A program made the position numbers and the translations under genes. The notes under the pieces are model-generated. The model saw nothing but the letters and a program-made list of their open reading frames with translations, was not told where the DNA came from and did no database searches. A DNA stretch of 64,000 nt, taken from the NCBI GenBank assembly GCA_034440635.1, contig JAOTON010001814.1:1922001-1986000 (forward strand). Reading direction: 5' to 3'. The DNA comes from Lepas anatifera. Its lineage: Eukaryota; Arthropoda; Thecostraca; Lepadidae. Shown piece after piece: positions 45,388 through 58,104 of the stretch; the stretch's first letter is position 1, and each line of letters starts with the position of its first letter.

Positions 45388-46254
45388 GTGCGCGTGTTCA
45401 AAGTCTGAGCCACTTTCGCTTTGACGGGGAGGGGTGGGCGGGTATCCACCCCCTCCTTAAGATCTCAAAAACCACGCTAGATAGCGAAAAACGGTAAACG
45501 GCGTTGGTTAGCCCATCATCCACTTCTCTATCGAAAATATTTGAACATGTTTTGTCAGGTTACATTTAAGGTAACTTGAGGTCTAGACATGCCGTCATAG
45601 AGATAACATATCAATAAAAGTTTTCGGTCATTTCATCTGAACGAGTAAAGATTGAGAAAAACTATTTAAACCATTGCAATCCTCGCAGCAAACCAAATCG
45701 AATGATATATAATATGACCTTGCTAGTTTAAATTAGGTCAAATATGGTATTTGACCTGACCTAAGGCTAGGTCAAGGTCAAATTTGGTCAAAATGCATAT
45801 CATTAGAACTGCAACAACCGAGGCCAATCTAATTAACCTAAAGTAAATCTTCTATCACTATCCATTACCAAGTTATTAATTTAACAATATTTCTCTTATG
45901 TATTTCCAATGGAGAGGTCATGGCTCATACCTGACCTTAGGTCATCGATATAGAAAATACCAGGACTTGTTTTAGAGAACTCGGTGAGTCAATTACGTCA
46001 TATGAGTTCAATCGGATAAGTTTGCCCTGTTGTGACGTATGTTATCTTAAACATTTTTAGGTCAGGTCATTTGACCTGTACTGGTGACCTGACCTGAGAT
46101 GACCTAATGTTAAAATTTTGACAGAAGTTGTAAAAATGATCAGAAAATGGTAGGGTAAGTACGGCGGCGCGAAGTGCTGCCGTTTTTATGCTATCTCTAA
46201 AAAAATTAGGAGGGGCAGGTACCCGCCCCCCCCGTCAATGCGCGTGTTCAGACC
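45388..46254. mobile_element. TTAA-3 element (3d)
   Basis: Runs in reverse relative to 3a. Left part 'gtctgagccactttcgcttt' and 'gacggggaggggtgggcggg'; right end 'cccgtcaatgcgcgtg'. The flanking tetramers read TTCA on both sides (45397-45400 and 46247-46250), either a mutated pair or a variant target. It contains dense GGTCA pairs around 45715-45790 and 46060-46110. Confidence 0.7.
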
Positions 46255-46660
46255 TTAGCTTCAGTGGATGTCTCAGACGTCACAGAATCCACCGACCTCG
46301 CAGGGATCAGGCATGCATCTCCGACCCTGCTGACCTGTGAGGAGTGTCGGTCGCGGTCGACGCTGCTGCCAGCGATGGCTGAGTTCAGGGGGTCACAGGT
46401 TGCGCATCGCCACAGGCCAACGGCCGGAGCGCCGCCGCGTCGCGCGCAGGCCCTCCGGCTATTACCCAGATTAATGCCGCCAGAAACAGCTGGGTAATAA
46501 CGGCAATCAGCCGGGTCCACTGGTGACGGCCGCGCCTGCGCACGTGGTCCCTGGTGATGGCGGGCTCGTGCGGGGGTCGTACGTCACAGGAAATGTCGTT
46601 CCTTAGCGAAGAGTGGAGAGAAAATGATTGATTAACGTACTCATGGAAACTTTCCTGTGA
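46255..46660. other. CpG-rich stretch, coding status undecided
   Basis: Open on both strands (46264-46497 plus, 46248-46520 minus) through GC-rich composition. No domain. Confidence 0.35.
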
Positions 46661-46762
46661 TGTCGGTTGACCTCACACGCAAAATGTTTTATTTATCAGA
46701 TATGACATCGTCGGCTAGATGCTATTTTCTGAACTATTTGGTTTGCTCTTGTTCTGCTCCAG

Positions 46763-46859
46763 GCGCCACAACATTGTGGATGAAGAATGGCTGTATGCCA
46801 AATATGTCCAATTGCAGCAGGCATGGTGTGAACACTATACTGCCAGCTCATTACAGTAG
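46763..46859 (+). CDS. host gene terminal exon, unidentified
   Basis: A strong acceptor ('gctcttgttctgctccag') precedes a frame of 31 codons ending at TAG 46857-46859, reading 'RHNIVDEEWLYAKYVQLQ…'. The first base completes a codon split in phase 2, as left by the potential donor at 39703. That joins 'KFE' to an Arg and then 'RHNIVDEEW', a smooth helical, charged and aromatic sequence. The 7 kb between the two would be an intron filled with TTAA elements, a LINE fragment and the minisatellite. The protein family is not recognised. Confidence 0.5.
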
Positions 46860-47001
46860 GAAAGAATGCCTACCAAATTATCAGGAAGTTTTAGCGTTCA
46901 AATTCAAGGATCTTCAGCTTATTGCAGTGGAAAATCCTGGAACAAGGTCTTATCTTGGGTGTTTTGGCTGTTTTGAGGTCCGTTCAATATTGAGATCACT
47001 G

Positions 47002-47998
47002 TTAACCCTCGCCCCGGCTGGGTGTGTTTGAACACCCCCTCAGGGTTTTTCCAGCGGCACGAAAAAACGGCGGCGCTTCGCGCCGCTGTACTTTGCACAC
47101 ACTATACTTGATCAATTCCACAACTTAACGTAAAGTTTTAAGGTTGGGTCATCTCAGGTCAGGTCACCAGTGCAGGTCAAGTGATCTCACCTCCAAAAAT
47201 GCTTAAGGTGGCAAAAGTAAGAAATGGTCAATCTATCGGATTGAAACTTATACCACATAATGGGCCCACCGAGTACAACAAAACATATTACGAAATATTT
47301 CATATCGATGACTTAGGGTCAGGTACGGACTATGACCTCTCGATTGGAAATGCACGGGGAAAATAGGATTTGACTGTATTTGTGTAAATACAGCTGCAAA
47401 CTCCTTCATATTCTCCAAATCGTAGTATCCTGGGCCCCTTTCCAGGTTCATGCCGCAATTTTTGATCTGTGACCTTCCAGAGGTGATCTGGGACTACTTA
47501 GACAGGTTTCAGACTCGTATCAATAACTGTGTAGGAAATGATGATACAGCTTTCATTTTGATACCATTACGTTTGGATTGCTATTACGAGTCGATTGATA
47601 TGCGTATTGACTATGCTAGGCTGGAAAGTGACCTTGACCTGACCTTAGGTCAGGTTATTTTTATTTTTTAACCTATTAAAGTCATATCATACATCATTTG
47701 ATTTGCCGTGACGAGAGGAAGTGAATGGTACCTAAAGCATGATTCTAACTTAGCTCTGCCAGCCACTTGAGTCCGGAAATTCTTCCCAAACATGCCACTT
47801 TCTTTGACCTGTCATGACCTCAATATTGACCTGAGCCAAAAAGTTACCAATGTATTTTATTCATGAATTTTTATGAGTTATCCAACAGCTTCACGTTTTT
47901 TCGTTGTCCCGCATAGGAACCGAGTTCATGGGGGGGGATGTTTGAACACGCACCACCATAGCGAAGGTGGCTCGAAGGCCCATCGGGGTGGGTGTTAG
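47002..47998. mobile_element. TTAA-4 element (4b)
   Basis: TTAA at 47002-47005; the right end 'cccatcggggtgggtg' is followed by TTAG (47995-47998), a one-base change. It aligns with 4a along its whole length. It starts about 140 bp after the stop of the terminal exon. Confidence 0.8.
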
Positions 47999-50172
47999 TG
48001 GTGAGAATTAATGCCACTTAATGCCAATTAGAGTGTGCCAAGGACCATGGGGCCCGATGCCTGTTTTTTGGCTGCCTTGGAAAAACCCGACGGGAGAGGC
48101 AGTGTTGAAAAAATTTCCCCTCCAGTGCAAGGTAACCCTCGATAAAAACAATCTCCTAGTTTTTTGGTGCTCAAAGACCGATAGGCTGCTCGCCATTTTC
48201 CTGCATCAGCTTACGCCTCTGATTTCGATGAAAATTGCGAAAATCAGAATGATATTCGTTGGAAAAATAATACAATTATTTTCAAGAGTTAATATATAAA
48301 AGTTATTAAATCAATGTGCCATAGTTTTTATTTTCTGACGTCGATTACGGGATTGCATCAGTTTAGTATTTATTCAGGAGCCTTCACCAGGACGACCGAT
48401 ATTCGCTGGAGCCGACCGCTGTATGTATTTTCATAGCTCGGAATGGCGCGGTCGGAGCTGGAACGATTTTTACAGGCCCGGTGTTAAAATATGAAACAGC
48501 CGCGTTGGAAACATCTCCGATCTAAACACTGCAGTCCAATCTCCATGATACGGTGTCATAAACCTACGGGGCATTCTCCGACCTGTGGGAAGTCTGGTGG
48601 CCCACTTTCCTCTTGCAGAGCTGTGTACCTAATCGATCGGCATCGTCGTCGCTAAAATGGTGTTGTCTCCTAGCCTGTGTGACACAAGGCCTATCACTTT
48701 CCCTGCGGCCCCGTGCGTATGGTAATATGCACGTGTAAATGGGAAGCGGCCCTTGTGAATATGGTTACGGAGCCCACGTCAGGCCTGCCTGGAAAGGGTG
48801 TCAACACAAATGTATCACTAGCCTGACAAACGTTCTCCTGGCTGATCCCTGGTATATCTTGCAAACGCTGCATTTGTACGCAACTGTTATGTTTTGTGCA
48901 TATGCTTGAAATCTCCTTTAAAGCTTGGGACAGACCACTCAATCCTATTGAAGAGCATCGCTGCGGGGAAAATAGTCTTTCGGGAGCTGCCTTTATTCAA
49001 TAAAAAGGCTTTCAAGCTACGGTGCTGTGGCAGCCGAGCTGAGCCGCAGGGGAGGAGCGGAACGATGCTCCAGATGTGCTGGCGAGATCGCCGGAACTAG
49101 CGCCAGTTCAGCTACGGCTCCCTGAAGCGGTCACACTCACCCATTTTTTTGTTATTCTGTGTCCAATTTTCTTCAAAAGCACTGTTTTGTCGCGTTTTTG
49201 CCGGGGTTGGTCTGGCACGTTCGGGCAGGATCCAGCCTTGGCTGGGGCAGGGGCGGGGTGGGACAGGGCAGAGGCGGAAGGCCGCGACACCTCGGCGCCA
49301 CACCAGACGTCAGCGCAGCTCGCCCGGCAGATTGCATAAATTATGCAGCCTGTACCGCACTCACCGTAGATTAAAGCGAGATTGGACGCTTGCTCTCCGT
49401 CCTGCGGGACTCGCAATTAAAATAATTTCACGGTGACACCTCGCCCTCCTCTCTGGAATGCCTCCCTGCTTCGGCGATAGGCAGCGCTGCGAATATCAGT
49501 TTTATACTCAGCATGGTTCATAACTGTCTTTCATTATTAACATTGTATTCTAGAAATTAGTATTGCCTGAATCATGGAAACAGCACGCGAAAAACACTGT
49601 GAATAACGACGAGCAAAAACAATTTTAGCCTAATATTTTCAAATCTTATTCGCACAATATGTACGATGTCTTGGTCACACCACTCTTTATCCAGCACTAT
49701 GCCTATCAAGGGTACAACAGAAATAACAATCCGCTTTCCTAAGCGATCTGGGGTATAGGCATAAATTGACTGCTTCTGGATTAATTAGCACCTTGAATGA
49801 TATGCAAATGAGACAGCTATGTTTTGGAGGTATCAGGAGTCAGAAGTGCCCAAGCAGAAAACAAAACAGCTAAAGTTTACATGTAGGATTCACTTGTCTT
49901 TGAACTTTTTGTGCAAAACAAATACACTTTCGGAAGCCGAGTTCGCATCCTACTGGAGAATTGCTCATTGCTCATTGCTTTAAGACCCTTGTCTTAGAGC
50001 AACACTGCAAAACAGTGTGCACGTTGCACATATTTGCGGTTGGAGTTTTGGAGCATGTACTCCATTACTTTTTTGTCGTTCTAACACCGCTTTTACGGCA
50101 TCCAGTGATCTACTTGATCTATCAGCATAAAAATTCTGGCTCCAGTGGCCAGTCAACTTTTGCTCTGGTAGA
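47999..50172. other. unassigned
   Basis: Several short frames on both strands (for example 49076-49436 plus, 49108-49416 minus) owe their length to GC-rich composition. I see no repeat ends, splice-flanked exons or RNA genes. Confidence 0.4.
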
Positions 50173-50760
50173 GGGTCATCTTTGACCCCCTAAGGTTTTA
50201 CCGGGATGGTAAAAAAGAAAACGGTGGCCAACAGTTTTTGCTTAGCTGTTCGCAGCTTTACCATACCTTGCATAGCTGTTCAACGTTCTTTTTGCGCAGT
50301 TCCTGAAAACTTTATGCCAGGTCAGGTCAAGTGAACACACCTCCGAAAATATTCAAAGTGTTACCAGTGAGAGTATGCTTCATCTACTATCTGAGATTCA
50401 TAGCACGTTATAATGCCACTGAGTACACAATACGTGGTAACGAGATTTTCAATATCGGTGTCCCAGGGTCATGTACGTGTCTTTCCTCCCCATTGTAAGC
50501 CCAGTGGAAAATTAGGAAATTATCGCATTTCAGTCAGCACGGTTCAAAGTATTGCAGTCTGCACGGCTCAGGTCAACTTCAAAGCTTCAGGATCATGTGT
50601 CCGCGGCCCATTACTAAGGTTGGCTTTGAAAATTTTGACCCGCAATGTTCTGGAGGTCATTTTAGGTCAAATAAGTAATTTCCAGTAGGTAACCTTCATA
50701 AATTTTGAGCAAACAATGGTGGTTTTTCATGATACAAATAAGCAAGCAGGTGCAGTTGAT
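50173..50760. repeat. diverged TTAA-type element
   Basis: Keeps the family order in weakened form: 'gaccccctaaggttttaccg', 'ccaggtcaggtcaagtgaac', 'ttcaatatcggtgtcccagggtc'-like and 'ctccccattgtaagc'. Its right part is cut by the next element at TTAA 50761. Confidence 0.55.
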
Positions 50761-51377
50761 TTAACACGCGCCCCGCTAGGGGGCGAAATTCGTCCCCCCT
50801 CCTGGTTTTCCCCAGATAACGCAAACACAAAGAGATGCAGAACAACGAAACTTACAGTGCCGTATCCCCTGATCAATTTTAGGCATCTGACCAAATTTTT
50901 AGGTCAGGTCATGTCAGGTCAGGAGCTAATCAAGGTCAAGTAACCCGACTTCAAAACCCAAAATCTCGAGTTTGAAGTAATGCGCAGGAAAGATCTGTTA
51001 ACCGATCAGTTTCACACTTTCACCATATGATAAGGTCATTAGGTTCTACAAATCTGCTATCTCGGAATTTCGATATTCTTGACCTAAGGTGGGGTCAACT
51101 TTTTGGTCACCCCATTATATGGTGAAAATGGAATTTTATTATCATACATTATACATTATTTTAGACATTATATTAGACATTATATGGTCTATGGTGAAAA
51201 ATGGAAAGGGCTCGCTCTCTGAGTAAAAACTGTATAGATAAACCTGAAGATCCTCAAAACGTGTATTCTTGCCACAATTTGACCTTAAGGATGAGTTCCT
51301 GACTGTCTGACCTCTCAAAGCTCATGTCAGGTCACAGGATCATTCAGTGATTGTTTTGCCAATAGCGTATCACTGAA

Positions 51378-52396
51378 TTAAACCTCGCCCCACCGGGGGC
51401 CATCGATGGCCCCTAAGGTTTTTCCGGAATAGCAGAAAAACGAAGAGGCACAGCACCGCGGTTGAGGGCTCTACCTCTCACTGCATCATTTTGCCACCAT
51501 CCCTGAATTTTTTACCCCGGGTCATCCAAGGTCAGGTCACCAGACGAGGTCAACCAAGGTCACCTCACTTCAACTTTAGAGCTCTGTAAGAGCTACATTT
51601 CGAAGTCGATTGATTTGAAACTCCCTACACTTTATAGCCCCTCTAGGATCTAAAAGGTGTATATCCGGGATTTTTCGATTTCGTGCCCTGGGGTCAGGTC
51701 ACGAGGTGACCTCTCCCATTGAAAAAGCACGGAGAAAAGCTGTCTTATGATCTAAAAGTCACAAAAGCGATTGAAAATGCTCAGCTTGTTCAGAAAAGCG
51801 TTCTTGGACACCCTTTCACGGATTCCAGGGGTCATATTTTCCCTTTGACTTTTTCAAGGTCATCCATAGTTACCAGGGGTCAAAAACAGAATTTTGACAA
51901 TAACTTTTGACCTAATTAAGTTAAAAACACCATCGTGTTTGTCTCATCATTGGCTTTCATTTGATATACGGCAAGATCACTTTCTGACCTTTTGTGACCT
52001 CAGGTCATCTTAGGTCACGAGGTGACCTCTGGAGGTCAAACCACTGGCGGGAGGTCTTTACGTTTCACATAGCGGAAAAAGTACTGACAATTTCCTATCA
52101 AATGTACTTTACCAGACCTCAATAGCTCTAATGGCATAAGAGTTATGCCCAGTTTGGTTAAGCATTGCATATTTGAGTGAAAATAGCCGATCTTGACCTA
52201 ATTTGACCTCTGGAGGTCAAACCATTGACCTGAGCACTAAAACATGTGAAGTAATTTCTTACTGAATTCACGCGAGCTTTCTATTTCACTTTGCAGATTT
52301 GCGCTAACGCCCATATTTTCGGAGTTAGAGAGGGGCCATCGATGGTCCCCCGGTGGGGCGAAGGTGGCGCTGGACCCCCGGTGGGGCGCGGGTTAA
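51378..52396. mobile_element. TTAA-2 element (2c), reverse orientation
   Basis: TTAA at 51378-51381 and 52393-52396. Starts 'cctcgccccaccgggggcca' and ends 'accccggtggggcgcggg'. It is the reverse complement of 2a in inner sequence. Confidence 0.9.
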
Positions 52397-53413
52397 CACG
52401 CGCCCCGCTGGGGGGCGAAATTCGCCTCCCTCCTTGGTTTTTCCCAGATAGCTCAAAAAACGAAGAGACGCAGAACAACGAAACTTACGGTACCTTATCC
52501 CTGATCAATTTTACACACCTTACCAAATTTTTGAGTTAAGGTCATGTCAGGTCAAGGAGCTATTCAGGGTCAAGTGACCCGACCTCAACGCCTAAAATTA
52601 CGAGTTTGAAGCAGCGCCCAGGGAACATTAGCAAACCGATCAGTTTGAAACTTCCACACTATAATAAGGTCATTGGGGCTCTACAAATCTGCTATCTCCG
52701 AATTTAGATATTGTTGACCTAAGATGGGGTCAATTTTTTGGTCACCCCATTATAAGTCTATGGTGAAAATAGAATGGACTCGTTTTCAGGAAATACTGGT
52801 TAGATAAGGCTAAAAATCCTCAAACTGTCTATTCTTACCACGATCTTGACCATAAAAATAAGTTTTTAAGCACCTGACCTCTCAAAGGTCATATCAGGTC
52901 ACGGGAGCAGAGAGTGATTGTTTTGCCAATAACCCCTCACTGAATTGAGATAAAGGTCCCATTTTGCTTGCATTGTGCTTATATTGTCCCGGAGAGTTGA
53001 TTGATATGCAACATGACCATACCAGGTCACTCTGTGACCCCTGACCTAGGTCGAGGTCAGGTCATTTTGACTATTTGACCTAGCAAGCTCATTTTATACA
53101 TCATTCGATTTGCTGCGATGGGAGGAATCCAATGATGCATAAAGATTTGCTCTTGCTCCCCTGAGGGCAGATCTAGAGAGGGAAACGTACACTGCTCTGT
53201 TGTAAGCCTATGAGGCATTCTTTGACCTATGCTGACCTCAATGTTGACCTGACATAAAAATTATTTTCATAAATTCTCTTCGTCTTGTCAAGAGCTTTAG
53301 AACGCCGCCCGTAATTTTCCTTTAGCTTTCGTGGGGAACGAGATACGGAGGGGGGCCAAAATCGCCCCCAGCGTGGCGCGTCATGCAAGGGACCCCAGCG
53401 GGGCGCGTGTTAA
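52393..53413. mobile_element. TTAA-1 element (1c), complete
   Basis: TTAA at 52393-52396 (shared with 2c) and 53410-53413. Ends CACGCGCCCCGCTGGGG / CCCCAGCGGGGCGCGTG are perfect inverted repeats. About 1.02 kb, non-coding. It carries 'tcaggtcaaggagc', 'ctaggtcgaggtcaggtcat' and similar runs. Confidence 0.9.
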
Positions 53414-53860
53414 GATAAAGCTTCAATTTTGCTTTCATTGTGCTTATATTGTCACGGGGTGTCGATTGATATACAGCATGACCATACCAGGTCGCCATGT
53501 GACCTTGACATACCTCGATGTCAGTTTATGTTCACCATTTGACCTAGCAAGGTCATATTATACATCATTCGATTTGCCATGATAAGAGGAACCTAATGGT
53601 GAATAACTATTTGCTGTAGCTTTGCTGAGTAAAAAGTTAGAGGAAACGTACACCACCCTGTTGTAAGCCTATGGAACCTTCTTTGACCTTTGCTGACCTT
53701 AATTTTGACCTGAGATAAAATAATTCTTATAATTTATTTTTGTCTCAAGAGCTTTCGAACGCTGTTATCAATTTTCCTTTAGCTTTTCTGGGAAATGAGA
53801 TGCGGAGGGCAGGGGTGGAGATCTCTTTTCAAACCAGCGGGTCCCGGTCCGGTCGGGCCC

Positions 53861-54769
53861 GCAGGAGTGTATGTTTTTCGTAAGAAAATGAAGACACTAA
53901 AATTCGGGCATTGCCTATAAATACAGTATAAAACCGTAGGATGATAGGATTTTTACACGAGCCGGATCATTACTTTCTCGGACCAATATGCACATTTCAA
54001 CACACTTCGAGCGTTTAATCAGATTTTTCCGGAAACTCAAAATGCGATACGGATCTAAGCCTCTGCCGTTGACTCGGTCTGTGGAAGAGTAGCAATTATA
54101 ACGTAGCGTGCGTTTTTTAATCTAGTCCTCAACGAAAACGTGTTAGCAGCAGACAACATTAGCGTGTGAAATCAAAATACATTTCAATGCTCAAGCCTAG
54201 CGTAATCCCCTTCTGAGAAGTCTTACGACCCCAGCAGTGGATGCATCATTATAGCCCTAAACGATTACTACGATGTAAATATTTTGATGACATGATGACC
54301 GAAAATTCTGAGGCATGCTACAGTATGGCGATAACTAGGTCCAGTATGCTGTTTCCGTAAAATTGGCTTAGCTTCTGAGCTCTTTCTTCCCTCTCTTTCT
54401 CTCTCAATTGATGGTCTTGCCATCTAAAATTCCATGACAAAAAATGCACCATACATCAAAGGAAATTAAAAAAGAAATTATGCCACAAACATTCGTTCCT
54501 TGAATGTGTGAAAAATTTAATAGTTTTTATTAAACCACATTCTTAATACTTTTTCGTGCAAAGAATCATGGCTCCCGCCGCTAGGGGTACGGGGAGACGC
54601 ATCCCCCACTTTTGAGAGTGGGAGAGGACGGAGTATGTTTTGTCCCCTTCCGCCCACCACGTTTCACGTATTGTTTCGTCACGTTGTCCCGAGTGCTGAA
54701 ACCATAGCGAATAACAAAGAGTGAGCCTCCTACAAACACCAATTACCACCACAATTTCTTTCGGATACA
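53861..54769. other. no recognised feature
   Basis: AT-rich on average. The minus frame at 54543-54791 has no domain. Confidence 0.4.
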
Positions 54770-55480
54770 TGACTGTGGTCCAAACGCCCAATTTTGTCTC
54801 TCAGGGGCCCTTCACTGGTTCAGGGATCCCAAGATCAAATCAGAAACCTTCTGCAAAATATAATTATCAGTGGGCCCAAGGCCAGCTAAATGGACCCAGC
54901 ACCAACCCAGGGTGCCAGACGAGCTAAGGGCTCTAAAAAGCTCAGGGGCCCCAGATCAGCACAATGTGCCCAGACAAACTAATTGGATCCATACTAGTTA
55001 AACAGGCCCAATGCCACTTCAATAGACACCAATCCAGTTAAGGGCCCTAAGACCAAGTCAGGAACCTTTTGCATAATTCTTCTAAGGGGCCCTAGGCTAG
55101 CTCAGAATTCTACCTCAGGGGCCCCTTTTAGCTCAGGGGCCCCCAAACCAGCTTGAGCCCTAATATCACTCCAGTAAGCTCCTGAGCAATACTCTCCCAA
55201 GGAACCCAGAACAGCCCAAAGGCCTTTTGCGAAACCCTCTCTCAAGAGGTCCAATGTCAATTCAGGAGGCCCAGGCCAACACACTCAATTCAGGAGGCCC
55301 ATACAAATTAAGAGGGCCAGATCAGTTGGGTGCCTCGACGAACTCACGAAGCCCAAGATGAGCACAAGGGGGTCGCAAACAAGCTGCAGGGGTCCATTTG
55401 TTAAAGAGAACCGATAACAACCCAGGGGCACTTGTAAGCTCAACGAACACTAAACCAGCTAGGGGACATGAAACCGAGTC
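54770..55480. repeat. diverged relative of the 20 bp hAT minisatellite
   Basis: Units such as 'gctcaggggccccagatcag' recur in strongly diverged form with a spacing near 20 or multiples of it. No hAT ends were found around it, so it is an old or rearranged copy. Confidence 0.65.
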
Positions 55481-55560
55481 AAAAACTTCTTGGCACTTTA
55501 GGACCCTCCACTGCACGTTGACGCCAGACCCCTCTCCAATGCGCATGTTAAAGTAAGAAC
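55481..55560. repeat. TTAA-5 end fragment
   Basis: 'ctctccaatgcgcatg' plus TTAA, matching the right end of TTAA-5. Confidence 0.5.
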
Positions 55561-55859
55561 ATGGCCCAACACTAAATCACGTATCCTCTGTGAAAGACCG
55601 ACTTAGGGTGCTGCTTAGTTCAGCTGAGGGAACCTAGACCAGCTCGGGGTCCCGTACTTTTCCTGACGCATAGTCGTGACGGGAAGCCATGGCGCCGCCC
55701 CTGGTCTTTAGTACCCCTCTACAAAGATGCAAAGGGACAGAATAGGTCAAATTATGACTCAGCCGCTCGCACAACTGCCGCGAATTGAGCTATTGTTACT
55801 CATACGTCCGACAGTATTTTTGAGAGCATAAGGTGTAGGACCCAGGCTGACCCCAGGTT

Positions 55860-55984
55860 CTCTCAATTTCCAAATCAGGGGGTCCTGACCCCCAACCCCC
55901 GGATCTCCACCCATGGCGGAAGGGGTGAAAAACGCCCCCCAGCGAGACGCATCATGCTTGGGACCCCAGCGGGGCGCTTGTTAA
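55860..55984. repeat. TTAA-1 right-end fragment (1e)
   Basis: 'cgccccccagcgagacgcat' then 'gaccccagcggggcgcttg' plus TTAA, like the right end of 1c. Confidence 0.7.
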
Positions 55985-57190
55985 TGCACTTTTGGCAGGA
56001 AATATGGATTTTAGAAGGAATTGAACCTATTTTAGTAGGTGAAGCATTCCACGACAAAACGATAAAACATCTTAAAATAAGACCCTACCTCTGAGATTTT
56101 GATGACACTTTGTCCAAGGCGATATCTTGGGCGCTAATTCATACTGTGTCATTTTTAGCCTCATCCTTCCAGCGGTTGTTGGGTTATTGCCTCTGAAAAT
56201 GTTTTGATAAAGTGCAAAACCTTTTTTCAATAGCTATACCTCCAAAACCGATTATGATATTTTGTTTATAAAACATACGCCCTCAGAATGTTTAATACCT
56301 AAATAACAATGTGGCGGAGTCAAAATTCAAAATTTAAGACTCAGGACATAAGTTAACCTGTGACCTAGGGTCAGGTCATGTGCTTTCATAACAATGGTAC
56401 CATAGGCGGCGGAACGAGGGGGGGCACCAGGGCACCATGTCCCCTTGGCCGGACCAGGGGGCACCACCATTGAGGTTCCCCCTCCCTTAAATCGGCGATA
56501 GCATTGAAGCGGCGCTTGGTCCGGGCTTTAGGAAAGAAACTTCAAGTTTGTAAGATTTTTCATAGACTCACAAAGCCTACCTGTAAATCCACTAGGTTAG
56601 TTTTCGTCAGATATAATATATCTTTCATATAGAAACTTCAATCTCATGTGTAGCCCCTCCCATGACCTAATGTGGACCGGCACGTGATCGCTGAAAATGA
56701 TAGGCGTTAAAATTTGGCCATCGTTGTCGAGGCATGTTATCTGAAGTAAATAACTGAAGGTGTATGTAAAATATCAGAGACGCTAATTTTAAACAGTTTC
56801 AAATTAGGGGCTACAGTAAAACGGGTAAAGCAAAAACCGTTTTTAAGGAAAAACGTTAGCATGACCGTAAAAAAGAGCGGCAAATAAACAGCTGAAATTG
56901 ATGGACATTTTCCCCAAGATGGTTTGGCCCGTTCTCTTTTGAGTAGTTATAGTTGCTGAATAATATCCCCGTTATAAATTTTTTTCTAGAATTACCTTTC
57001 TTAAAAATATATTGCTATAATTATACATTTTTGTGTGAACTGTTCTTATTTCCAGAGAACAAAGCCTGTTCCAGTCTAAAGTCTCAAAATGCATGCCAAA
57101 GTCCAAACTCGGAGGACCATTGAAAAGCTTCACTCAGTGCTTGAGATCTATTTTTGAGTTAAGAGCAAAAGCCAGTGAAGAGCAGCACAG
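55985..57190. other. unassigned, partly repeat-like
   Basis: A short GGTCA run occurs at 56353-56380. A G-rich motif 'ggcggcggaacgaggggggg' at 56405 resembles a transposon end but lacks a partner. Confidence 0.4.
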
Positions 57191-57500
57191 CAGAGTTAGC
57201 CACCGATGCTAACGATGGGGTTGGCCACAATGCCAGATCCCCATGAGTGATCAGCACTCAGATGCTGGGACGAAGTGAGCCCGCGATCCGCACGCGCCCA
57301 CTGTCCACGAATCACTGTCGAGTGAGCAAGTCAGCAAAGGCGACGCAGTAGGGTTAGCCGACGAGGCTAACGATGGGGTTGGCCACAATGCCTATCCCCG
57401 TGAGTGATCAGCACTAAGATGCTGGGACGACGTGAGTCCGCGATCCGCACGCGCCCACTGTCCACGGACCACTGTCCATGCCTCCGTCGTGAGGCGTGGA
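57191..57500. repeat. 158 bp tandem duplication
   Basis: 'gctaacgatggggttggcca' begins at 57208 and again at 57366. The two copies stay similar through 'gtccgcgatccgcacgcgcc' and 'cactgtccacg'. GC-rich with several CpG. Confidence 0.9.
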
Positions 57501-57928
57501 CGATGCAGGACTACCATCACCACATGGTGCGTAGCTCATGCTCCAAGACCCAAAAAGGCAAGCTCACAGAGAGCAAACACGTAAACCGAAATGCGAGAGA
57601 ATAACATAAACAATTGGAAACATAAATTCGTAAACAAATAGCGACGATTCGTAAAACACCATCCAAAAATATAAAGTAACAGGCAAGGTTTCAGGCTAAA
57701 GAAATGGCGGCCCCATACCCACACCGTCCGCACATCTGCCGCCCAGATGTGCTCCCGAGAGCCTCACAGTGGACCGGCACAGCAGGGCGGGGGGCAGCTA
57801 AAGGCAGAAAATGACACCAAGCACTTATGTTATAAGAAAACGTTCCAGAAGACTAAATATTTACAAACTAAGATTTTGTTCGGCACAAAGCCCTTCGCGG
57901 CATTTTAAATGTAACACACATGTCGTTG
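57501..57928. other. no recognised feature
   Basis: Short frames only. Confidence 0.4.
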
Positions 57929-57941
57929 AAAGGCATAACCT

Positions 57942-58091
57942 CACCCTTGTCTTCTAAGCCACCGGTCCCGGGTTCGTCCCGGCGGAGCCTCTGAATAAGT
58001 CGATCTGATCCCCAAATCCCTTCCAACAGGGTGAGAGTTGGCGACGCCGTATGACCCTGGCAGTTGGTGGTCGTTAAACCCAACAATTATT
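57942..58091 (+). mobile_element. SINE, nearly full length
   Basis: 13 bp duplication aaaggcataacct (57929-57941 and 58092-58104). It starts within the tRNA-like head ('cttgtcttctaagccaccgg', B box 'ggttcgtcc' with a small deletion), then the core 'gagttggcgacgccgtatga' and tail 'acaattatt'. Confidence 0.85.
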
Positions 58092-58104
58092 AAAGGCATA
58101 ACCT

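Larger units (their letters stand above)
50761..53860. mobile_element. TTAA-1 element (1b) opened by a double insertion
   Basis: Left end TTAA plus CACGCGCCCCGCTAGGGGG. Own sequence 50761-51381 resumes at 53414 ('gataaagcttcaattttgct', the continuation expected from copies 1c and 1d) and runs to about 53860. At the break, copy 1c reads 'actgaattgagataaag' without interruption, showing the empty site. Confidence 0.8.
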
